Of a stretch of 64,000 nt of DNA, positions 12,901-21,400 are shown in pieces. Numbering within the stretch: position 1 is the stretch's first letter; each line of letters starts with the position of its first letter. Source of the stretch: Manduca sexta (lineage: Eukaryota; Arthropoda; Insecta; Lepidoptera; Sphingidae); assembly GCF_014839805.1 (NCBI RefSeq), contig NC_051131.1:2964913-3028912 (forward strand). Reading direction: 5' to 3'. The position numbers were made by a program, and so were the translations under genes. The notes below the pieces were generated by a model. That model was not told the DNA's origin. It saw nothing but the letters and a program-made list of their open reading frames with translations, and searched no databases.

Positions 12901-15900
12901 AACACCGTTCACGTTTTCTACAAACCGACTCAAGCCAGACAGGCAAAGAGGCCATATTTATTTTATATTTTCTTCAGATACAAAACGACGGGATCACATG
13001 GGAGGATGTGACTTGTGAAATCATATTGCCCAAGTTGCCCTACGTCAACTACCCACAAAAAGCTGTTACGGTAAGTATTTTAACAGTGGACAAGCGGAAT
13101 CTCTGCCGATAAATACCCACCATTACCGACTTTAGGAGGCAGAGGAGCGCCCAAAAATATTAATTGCGTCCGAGTAAGGCTGGCATCGGACAGCACCAAC
13201 GAACAGTATTACTTTAGCAATGTTTAAGCAGCCAGTTTTATAGTAATTATATGAAAATTAAATATTGCATGTTACTGTAATTTTGTGTTGTGTGTCCGGA
13301 ACAAGTTGACTATGTTATCCCCTATTACATAGTAATCCGTCGACAGACGCGCACGTTCCGTTAATAAGATCTGCTGTGAGTGTGTAATAACTAATGCATA
13401 TAATCCGCATGTGCGCATATAATCCTGATTCCATTCTAATACAAACAGGTGATTAATGATGACCAAACTATTAAAGATTTCAATTTAAAACGAAATTACT
13501 GTACGATGAATCTCTGGATGATCCCGAGGAGGCTTGTACCACCTCATACTCTGGAATATTCTGTTTGAAATAATTAATACGCATATACATCTGTCCAGGT
13601 TTTTATTCAGCAAAATAGTTTCGAGTGTAATATGACTGACGATTTGAGCCCTGACTACATAACTGCAAATTGTAAGCTGAGTAGCATCAAACAGAACATA
13701 ATTACTTTCATCATTGTCTTAATACAAGTGCCGCCAACAACGCTCGGTGAGTAATTTTGGAACTAATTCACTTTAACTAGTTTTTCCCACGGTTTCGCCC
13801 GCGTATTCCGTAGCAAGGATTTTGCAATTCCATTGATGTATTCCATTGATTGTACTACGTACTAGAATTGACGTTCCGATCATTCACTGTGTTCAACTGA
13901 ATTGAACTGTCATCCATTCAAACTAATTTCAGTACAGTATCAATATTGGTGCTCGTGGTTGTGTACGGAGTGACGCTCATAATATAAAAACACGAGTCTA
14001 AGTGCAAACTTGGATGTGTATAAAAAATATTAATCAAATAAGTAAAATTATTGGTTGTTCAAGTGAATAAATAAGTTATAACAGTGACTTTTTTATTGCC
14101 ATTTTAGTTCAGATGTTGAACAAATAGTTTATATGAACGTTCGTTTCTGTACAATATACGTCAATGAGTAATTCGCAATTATTAATTTAACAATAATAAG
14201 TTGCAGCACCATGTAAAACAATCTCTATGATGTAGACATGCCTTCTTTTTCTATACTGTAATTTTTTCCAGATGACATTCTCTATAAGCAAAATGTGACC
14301 ATAAAATCAACATTGAAGCTTCACTTTGACGATGGCGACAAAACATACAGGTAAGACACAACAATGATCATTATTATAACATGCAACACTATTGGTGGTA
14401 GGTCTCTCATACGTGACAGTCCGCCTGGGTAGGTCCCACCGCAATTTCTATTTCTGTCGCCAAGCAGCAGCGCATAGGCACTGTTGTGTTCCGGTTTGAA
14501 GGACATTGTAGCCAGTTTAACTACTGGACAATGGGACATAATGAAACCTAACATCTCATGTCTCAGGATGGCGAGCGCAACGGAAAACCAAATAATATTT
14601 TGTAATTCAAGTTGTTGGATGTTGTTTCTACTCTTTATGGGTGGTCGTATGGCCTACCATCAAGCGAACGGCAAGTTCGTCTCGACATTCAAAGAAATAA
14701 AAAAAAATGCTAAGTTGATAACCATTTAATGCCATTCGATACTATATCTGGACGGCATCGCGCTTACCATCAGGTGTATTGCAATCACTTTGTCGCGCCG
14801 GAACATAACAGTTGCAATCTATCTGTGGCTATCGGCCAAACAAGAATAAATAAGGACCAGCGTAAAATAACGTATAGCTGATGTGAAACACTGACGTTTT
14901 ACGAAATCTGCAGTCGCTGACATTCTGAAGGAGGCTCCAGTCATTATCTGCGACTAGACTGTAACTAGAAGCTACAAATCCTGGCAAAGAACACCGATTC
15001 GCGGGATACAATTATGTATTTTTACTCGCGATTGATAACAAATAAAAAAAGTCGTATATGTCCTTTTTCCCTGTTCAACCTTCCACCGTGTCAAATTTCT
15101 TCAAAATTAGTTTAGTGGTTTATCAAGCCCTAAAAATCTAATAGACAGAATGACTTTCGCATTTATATACAAGTAGGAATTATAAATAATGTATATTTCA
15201 TCCTGCGCAGTGTGGCGACCGAAGTGATGCTGAGAGACACAGGCATACCCTGGTGGATAATATTATTGGCGGCGCTAATTGGCCTCTTGATACTAATCAT
15301 CCTTATACTGATTCTTCGCCAGGTATGTATTTCTTTTCATAGGAAATTTTTATTAGTTTGAAAATACGTCATAATTTGTAAAAATATACTTAATATCTAA
15401 CAACTAATGCAGAAATTCATTATAATTATTGTATGTTTCAGTATGGTTTCCTTAAAAGGAAAGAAAGGAAAAAGCTACAAGAGTTAAGGAAGAGTGTACG
15501 GAGACAAACGGTTGTAAGTAAAAAATACATAATTACACACACTTACAAAATCCTTTACATATACATATAATACTACCTTTTACCCGCGACTCCATCCGCA
15601 TGAAAGACCCCAAATAAAAGTCCCATAGTGCAGTTTCCCAAAAAGAAAATTAGCCTACAATTTAACCTATGACTTGCACTATGACCAACTTGCATCAAAA
15701 TACAATCAATGGCTTATGCAATATCTACAAACAACTTCACAAACTATCATAAACCTTACGAATATACCATTTTTTAAAAATCGGTATCTAGATTTGAGGT
15801 GACAAATGTTACCTCATGTTGAACACATAGGAAAAATAACATATTTCAATTCTGTTATCAATTATAGATACGACATATTTCTCATGTTTACGTAAATATT

Positions 15901-16289
15901 AAATACCGAAAAAAAAAATAGTTTGCAATCGCAGTTATTTTCGAACGATCAACACCTCAGTTCACCTTGTGACCATGAAGATCACATTTTTGGTCAATCC
16001 TGCAGTTTTCGAAACGTCGGGAGAAAATTAAAATATAAAAAACCACGATAAAATACGTTTTTTTTTACTTTAATGTCTAACATTCGCGTAAACATACGAA
16101 ATCATTATGCCATAGGTGTAAAGTATTGTATGAACTGAAATGTTAAATAACGTTTTCCAGAGACGCTCCATGATGCAGCAGCAGGTAGAAGATCGTCAAA
16201 GATTAACCGATGTACCGATAGAAGCGACTGAAACTGACGTACCGTGCGGCATAGAACCAGACCATAGAGTAGAAGTAAATATTAAATGA
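253..16289 (+). CDS. Integrin alpha subunit, PS3-like, 5'-partial (20 exons)
   Basis: Cell-surface adhesion receptor chain that pairs with an integrin beta chain. The spliced exons are 253-366, 1182-1262, 2246-2326, 2947-3032, 3663-3863, 4812-4923, 6034-6213, 6819-6916, 8152-8260, 9141-9274, 9907-10112, 10659-10866, 11757-11920, 12422-12503, 12978-13070, 13599-13746, 14272-14350, 15211-15322, 15442-15513 and 16161-16289. All introns read GT-AG and the phases agree throughout, leaving one open frame of 828 residues up to TGA at 16287-16289. Visible in order are FG-GAP propeller blades (LLVGAPTE, DLNGDGKDEIAIAAPYE, ELAIGAPQ), Cys-poor thigh/calf-like beta domains, one transmembrane helix, and a tail opening with GFLKR. 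No I domain and no clear furin site are seen. Whole alpha chains are usually 1000-1100 residues, so the signal peptide and first blade lie before this window. The PS3-group assignment is inference from style; the integrin alpha call is firm. Confidence 0.93.
875..1120 (+). repeat. Repeat family A, copy 1
   Basis: Shares a block of about 240 bases with copies at 4593-4715, 9346-9605 (inverted), 11998-12238 and 42028-42290. Landmarks are ttttatatccgcccg, a ccggcataattgtgtcgac core and a ccactccacttaccatca-like end. No coding capacity. It sits just upstream of an integrin exon. Confidence 0.75.
1735..2078 (+). repeat. Repeat family B (SINE-like), copy 1
   Basis: Starts with a degenerate tRNA-like head (gggttcaatct, near a B box), continues with the palindromic tctctcatatgtgagag, and ends cattcaaagcaataaaaaa, an A-rich tail typical of retroposons. 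Other copies are at 5484-5680, 14390-14702, 44103-44403 and 53085-53392. Confidence 0.7.
3255..3612 (-). repeat. tRNA-derived SINE, family C, near full length
   Basis: Reading the minus strand from 3612: tgccttggtggcgtagttgt supplies an A-box (TGGCGTAGTTG), then ggttcgaata a B-box. These are followed by a long GC-rich body ending near gccgaggccgaaactcgg. It is transcribed in the opposite direction to the integrin. Confidence 0.75.
4593..4715 (+). repeat. Repeat family A, truncated copy
   Basis: Carries the gccgacataattgtgtcgac core and the cccactccacttaccatca end, but lacks the first half of the family consensus. Confidence 0.65.
5205..5335 (+). repeat. Repeat family H, integrin intron copy
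   Basis: Counterpart of 36095-36190, with an extra central block containing a cacacacac run. Confidence 0.6.
5484..5680 (-). repeat. Repeat family B, 5'-truncated inverted copy
   Basis: Contains the 3' half including the tail in reverse orientation; 5' truncation is typical of target-primed retroposition. Confidence 0.7.
5800..6020 (+). repeat. Family D SINE, 5'-truncated, abutting an integrin exon
   Basis: Runs from tgtgaattatcgcttgc to cagggctgatattattta and stops about 14-20 bases before integrin exon 6034. The remaining sequence, ttcttatttacatctag, is the acceptor. Confidence 0.8.
8152..14350 (+). CDS. Integrin leg (thigh and calf) exons
   Basis: Nine exons (8152-8260 through 14272-14350) encode visible residues 318-724, the extended stalk between head and membrane. 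The landmarks are the integrin_alpha2-type Cys and hydrophobic spacing: CFDVKYP near the start, ELSISDNVW with C-x6-C after it, the KSW-ETTDIILKTETLT strand pair across the 10866/11757 junction, then ITWEDVTCEIILP. N-glycosylation sequons are present (NET, NVT, NLT-type). No dibasic processing site precedes the second calf region, so heavy/light chain cleavage seen in many alpha chains is not supported. Divergence makes exact domain borders uncertain. Confidence 0.85.
8755..8945 (+). repeat. Repeat family G, copy 1
   Basis: Shares tcttattggccatgaacgaa, the gacagacgccggcgc block and cgatcatgaggaatgaa with 11405-11540, which lies in a different intron of the integrin. Confidence 0.7.
9346..9605 (-). 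repeat. Repeat family A, inverted copy
   Basis: Reverse-oriented relative to the other copies; the tatatccgtccgg part is at its right end. It lies in the integrin intron after exon 9141-9274. Confidence 0.7.
10930..11195 (+). repeat. Family C body fragment
   Basis: Retains the tattgggttttttcgctc and taggctcgcctcctat blocks without the tRNA head; degenerate and 5'-truncated. Confidence 0.55.
11405..11540 (+). repeat. Repeat family G, copy 2
   Basis: Second copy of the 8755-8945 block, shorter in the middle. It directly follows the short open frame 11249-11413. Confidence 0.7.
11998..12238 (+). repeat. Repeat family A, full copy
   Basis: Best-preserved copy together with 42028-42290; it lies 78 bases after the integrin donor at 11921. 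Confidence 0.75.
12635..12752 (+). repeat. Family D SINE fragment
   Basis: Contains ggccaacgtggtggactaag and the aatacagggctgatattatt end. Confidence 0.75.
14390..14702 (+). repeat. Repeat family B copy in integrin intron
   Basis: Begins 40 bases after the integrin donor at 14351 with the ggtctctcatacgtgacag variant of the palindrome and ends in an A-rich tail. It is followed at 14728-14805 by a family I fragment. Confidence 0.75.
15211..15322 (+). CDS. Integrin alpha transmembrane exon
   Basis: Exon of 112 bases, phase 2 in and phase 0 out. It reads a short juxtamembrane segment, then IPWWIILLAALIGLL followed by a run of I and L, ending LRQ just before the cytoplasmic motif. The Trp pair at the outer membrane border and a Gly-containing helix match the conserved integrin alpha transmembrane pattern. 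The acceptor is tcctgcgcag and the donor gtatgt. Confidence 0.95.
15442..16289 (+). CDS. Integrin alpha cytoplasmic tail exons
   Basis: Exons 15442-15513 and 16161-16289 encode a tail of 66 residues, longer than the 20-40 usual in alpha chains. It opens YGFLKRKERKKL, where the family has GFFKR at the membrane clasp; the second Phe is Leu. The rest is basic, then Gln-rich (MMQQQVEDRQR), then acidic, ending EVNIK and stop. The donor after 15513 is gtaagt and the acceptor before 16161 is cgttttccag. Confidence 0.9.
15945..16110 (+). repeat. Repeat family E
   Basis: Block containing tttcgaaacgtcgggagaaa and a ccacgataaaat element. It is shared with 23250-23335, 40610-40745 and 41512-41670; the last copy keeps the ending taacattcgcgtaaacata almost intact. 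Confidence 0.6.
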
Positions 16290-17050
16290 TTTTACCGCAT
16301 TAGCAACGTGCCATTCACTACTTATTTACCACTAGAGTTGGCGTTTGGTGTTACATATTATAAGTCCATTAATATTTCCATATATATTATAAGTCCATAA
16401 ATTAAACTACATTTGCTGACTTTGTGCCAGAAATCATCCATTAATTATAACTCATATTTTTACCAAAAATCCTGGTTTTAGTTTACTGACTTTTTTTATA
16501 ATTTTGTAGTTTAATGTAAGTATGAGTGTATTTCTGACTGAAAGTATCATGTTGCCGCTGTGACGAATTCTCTTAAGAGTCATAAGTAGTGGCATTAGGG
16601 CATGTAAAATTACTTTTTATTTATATTTATTTTGTTCGAAACTTTGAATTTTTTTATTTTAAATCTACGCTGAAGTACCTTATTGTAAAGTGTTATTTCC
16701 AAATAGGTAAATATGTAGTTTTATTTAGTAACGCAATATCAAAATGACCCTGTATTTTTATCTTGCATCATGATTAATAGTGCATTGTAATTTATGTCTT
16801 ATTCATTAATTAAGGGCTGATTTGTCAATCGTCAGACATCTATTTAACCTAACTGAATAATAAAAGTGTGCCAATTGATAACTTACATACAACTGTTTTA
16901 ATTAGCTTGTATTAAAATGTATTCTATGTATTTTTATCTGATTGAAACATCAGCAGTTACTTTTGCTTAAATAAATAAATAAAATGTGACTGTTTATAAA
17001 GACATATCTTAGTATATTTTAATTAAATTAATAAACAATATTGTTATTTA
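16290..17050 (+). terminator. Integrin 3' UTR and likely poly(A) region
   Basis: AT-rich non-coding sequence follows the integrin stop. AATAAA hexamers occur in the run around 16970-16984 and again at 17030-17035. The 3' end is expected shortly after one of these; which one is used cannot be told from sequence alone. Confidence 0.5.
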
Positions 17051-17392
17051 TAGCATCCGTATTATTTATATTTGATCAAGTTTAATGCTGACATAACTGT
17101 TTATTGTCTTGATAGCTCTATCGATTTATCTATAAAATAAAACTAATAATGTCGAAATAGTTATAGCACAACCAGCAAAAGGTCAGTGGATCAAACAATG
17201 TTACGTCAATAACCATAAACATATCAGAAGAATGGACGCATCGACTGCCTTTAAGGGCGTCTTGCTTTCCTAAATTATTTTTTTACAACACTCTACTTGT
17301 TATCAAGAAATCTTATTAACCACTCAAAACGCCACAAGCGATAAAAACAAATGATGAATGGACTAAATTTGATACGTCAGCTTATTATTGCT
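17050..17392 (-). terminator. Lectin 3' UTR / convergent intergenic zone
   Basis: Region between the lectin stop and the integrin 3' end. On the minus strand AATAAA lies at 17105-17100. With the integrin AATAAA at 17030-17035, the two predicted 3' ends converge within about 100 bases and could overlap. Confidence 0.4.
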
Positions 17393-18411
17393 TCACAAGT
17401 GGACTTCTTTTTCGCATATAAACGCGTAGGGATGCGAGCAGATGACGTCGTTGAAATTCCCATCGTTTTTGAATAAAGTGCCGCAATCCTCCTTGTTATC
17501 GAAGTTGTTCGGCTCGTTCGGTGACCACTGAGAGTACCCGGCTTCCTCTAGTGTCTGATCTGTAAAATAAAAGAGTTTTATAAGTATATTATGTTATGCA
17601 CATCCGCCCGCGGTAGAATTTTTTCGCCGTATAATTCATACTTCTCCGAATAATCATATTTTTCCCGGATTAAATGTTGCATTTTATCCAGAATGGTCTA
17701 TGTATGGTAAAACATCCAAATCCATTGAGCAGTTTATGGATTAAATTCTAACAAACTTTCGCATTTAAATCTGAGATATAATGGAGCTGCGATAGCCTAG
17801 TTGAGCGTGGAACGGACTGCCGAGAACAAACTCCGCAGGTTCAAATTCCAAGGGCACACATCTTTGAGTTTTCTAAAAATGATGTGAATATTCTGTGTGA
17901 ATTATCGCATGCTTTAACGGTGAAGGAAAATATCGTAAGGAAACCTGCATACCTGATAATTTTTCTATACGAATTTTGAGGGTATGCCTATTCTAGAGTC
18001 TATCATTTCACACTTAACCAGCGTGACGGACTAATGACTAATCTCTCTCAATAGGAGAGGAGGCCCGTGCCCAGCGGTGGAACAGTATATAATACAGGGT
18101 GAATATTATTATTATTAAGATAGTAATTTAAGGTTTGCAGAAGTACTTACTAAAGATAGTTTTAAAGACTTTTGGTTTCCCATCCTGCGCGGGTTCAGCT
18201 CTAAAACCAGCAAAAAAGAAGTAGCTGGTAGTAGCTCCCAAGACGCTAGGTTTTGTGTTTATAATATTCTTTACGGCAAGCATCTCCGCTTCCGAGTTGA
18301 TAACGACCAGGTGAGCGCCCTCCGCTTGGCACTCCGCGTACGCTTGATTCCAAGGATACACTACTCGCGGTATCTTATAGCAACTGCCGACGCTTTCGAT
18401 ATATTCATAAT
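17393..18411 (-). CDS. Lectin CRD2 exons
   Basis: Exons 18151-18411 and 17393-17559 encode the second CRD. It reads GSCYKIPRVVYPWNQAYAEC, then a typical LVVINSEAE helix end, then QWSPNEPNN and KEDCG, NFNDVIC and FICEKE. EPN predicts mannose-type specificity and the four Cys give the usual disulfides. The WND motif is FND at residues 290-292; Asn and Asp, which ligate calcium, are kept. Confidence 0.9.
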
Positions 18412-21400
18412 CTGAAAGGGTTATTATTTGAGTAAAAAACAATTTTCGCCCATAGCTTGTAATGGATCACCTGGTGGAAGTAATCAACTATGCCCAAAAA
18501 CGTTCATAGCGTCAAAGGAAGATGAAGAAGAATTTATTAAGTTGCCAGTCTTTGAAAACACGGTAAGTATATGTTTATGTATTTATAATCTGTATTTTAA
18601 ATATTTAGATATTTACAATATCACTTATATTATATTTGTATTTAATAACGGATTTTCTTACTGTTTATTATATTTACTTTTAGGTATGTATGTTTATTCG
18701 TATCTTTAACTACTAGGTAACCTTGATGTACCTACCTTATTTATCTCAGCACCAACCTTAGGTCGACTGGGAGAGAATGCCTTTGGCATTAAGTCCTCCG
18801 ATATACATATTATGTATATAAATTTCATAAATAAATAATTATGTGTCTCATAGTATCTTTGTTTCTTTCTACACTCAGTAAAGCTTATGAAGGTATAATA
18901 ATCTTGGACAGGCTCCAGGCTGTCATTAAACATATAATGATTAACGTAGAAAATTAGACTGCCTCGGTGGCGTAGTTGTATTGCACGTCCGGTACAATAG
19001 CGCTCTGAGGTCCTGGGTTCGAATCCCGGGTCGGGCAAAGTGATATTTGGGTTTTTCTGCTCATATATGGCGATATGGCGATAGGCTCGCCCCCTATCAC
19101 ATCATGGGACGGAACATACTTGGCGAAAAGTGGGTGCCCTAGTTGCGCCTCTGCATACCCCTTCGGGGATAAAATGCGTGAAGTTATGTATGTAATGATT
19201 AACGTACCTCGGGCATACACTCCGCAGTGATTGTCGTAAGGCGCGTCCCTAGCGTCCACTTTGCATATAAATGGCAGTTCCCTATAGCACGGGTAGGTTT
19301 CCACCTCTCCTGTCCGAGTTACCACGTCACACGCCGAGTGCCAGGTATCCCTCGGTTGAGAATCTTCAGGGTTCGGTGTTACTACAAAATATAAAATGTG
19401 TTTTATCGATTAAATACTTAATTATTAAAAAGAGTTTAGTATTTAATGTTTATAGTTAGAAAATCTAATATATAAAATTCTCGTGTCACAATGTTTGTCT
19501 CCGTACTCCTCCGAAACGGCTTTACCGATTTTAACCAAATTTTGCATGCATATTCAGTAGGTCTGAGAATCGGCTAACATCTATTTTTCATACCCCTAAG
19601 TGTTAAGGGTTGTCCACCCTTAACATTTTTTTTATAATTCTATACAAATTTTTATTTTTTTATTTTTTTTTATTATGTCGCATTAAAAATAGATTCAACC
19701 CTAAATTTATACCCTTCTATCACCAACCCCTATTTTTGTAAAAAAATGTTAAGGGTGGACAACCCTTAACACTTAGGGGTATGAAAAATAGATCGGGTTA
19801 AAATCGGTAAAGCCGTTTCGGAGGAGTACAGAGACAAACATTGACACGAGAATTTTATATATTAGAAGAAGATAAAACAAAGTCCCCCGCTGCATCTGTC
19901 TGCCTGAACGTGTTAAACTCAAAAACTACCCAACGTATTAAGATGAAATTTGGTATGGAACAGTTTGAGACCCTGGGAAGAACATAGGCTCCCGGGAAAC
20001 TACTACTTTTATAACGAATAACTTTAGCCTGAAAAACTTTATAACGCGGGCGGACCCGGGGGCAAAAGCTAGTAATATATAAGAATGAAAATCAGTTGCC
20101 ACATATTTGTAAGAGCATCAGTTGAGAACGGATTGACCGATTTGACTAAACTCGTTTTTGATATGTTCCTAATTACCAGGACAAAGTTTGTACCTAAAAA
20201 TAATTTTGAAAAATTAACGGGAAAAGTTGGCAATTGGGTGATATATTTGTATAAAAAAAATCTTATGTGTTAATATCCGAAATGACCTAACCGATTTCAA
20301 TGTAGTCTCTATAATTCATTAATTGTCATTTCAAGGGTTCATTATATTTCTTCGTTTTAGACTTTTCGTCATACATGGTGTGTTTAGTAAATACCCAAGA
20401 TTCTATTTTCCAAAGACAAACCTCTCTAAGAATCCATTATTCACAGATTAAATGCGAGATGGTGGTGTCATTTGTGATCACACAGGCCTTGAAGCCTTCA
20501 CCTAATATGTCTTTTCGGAGTCTTTTGTATATTAATATCACAAACAATAATACTCGTATAAGTATCTACTGTCTTCTACGTTCGTATTTCTGTGTGATGG
20601 AACTCTTGTTTAAATTTTAGGTGTACCAACCGAATTCAACTAATTTTTGTTAAGTATATAGATATTCTCGCTAAAAAGAAGTCGGCTACAAAAAAAGTAT
20701 TTTTTAAAAACATGCTTTTATTGAAATGTTTTAAAACGAAAAAACAAACTTTAAATAGAATTAAACTTTGTAGAGTTATAATCTTGTCTGGAGATGTAAC
20801 TTTGGCAAGATCAATATACCTAAATATTGCATTATCTACACGAATTTTATACCCATCTTTTATGGGAGTATGAGATGCAAGATTCTATCTGAAGATGCTA
20901 TTTAAATAAACGCTTAAAGAAAAAGGTACCAACACTGGAAAAACACACGAACACACTTGGACCAATATTTTTCTCAGATTACGTAGGTAAGTACAATTAT
21001 CATTTTACCAGAAACAAATAAAATTGTTTACAATGAATCAATTAGGTAAGCAAAAACAGTTCCGCGAATAAATCGCGATTCTAGAAATAATAAACATTTC
21101 GTGGGAATACCAGCTATCTACGTAATATGTCGATAACTATACTGTGTTTTAATAAATATTGACCAAAAAAGAATTCTTAAAACAGTATCAACATTATGAT
21201 ATTGCGTTTATGCCGCCGCCGCTCGCATTATAATCCTTGGCATAAAACTATCCTATACCACAAGAATAACCATAAACGGGGGGACATTTGTCGCGGCTCT
21301 AGGTACACAGTTAAATGTGTATACCTCATGGTTGGCAATTCACATTGAGGCCTATAAGAGCTCGCAAACATTTCCCGGCCTTTTCCCCTCCTCCCAGTTT

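Noticed and set aside
18955..19030. A tRNA gene
   Set aside because: It has A- and B-box-like sequence but no cloverleaf with an acceptor stem; several diverged copies with common tails show it is a SINE head.
18954..19325. A 123-codon minus-strand open frame as a separate gene
   Set aside because: It is lectin exon 19208-19381 reading on through its donor into the antisense SINE; the true junction joins 19208 to 18411.
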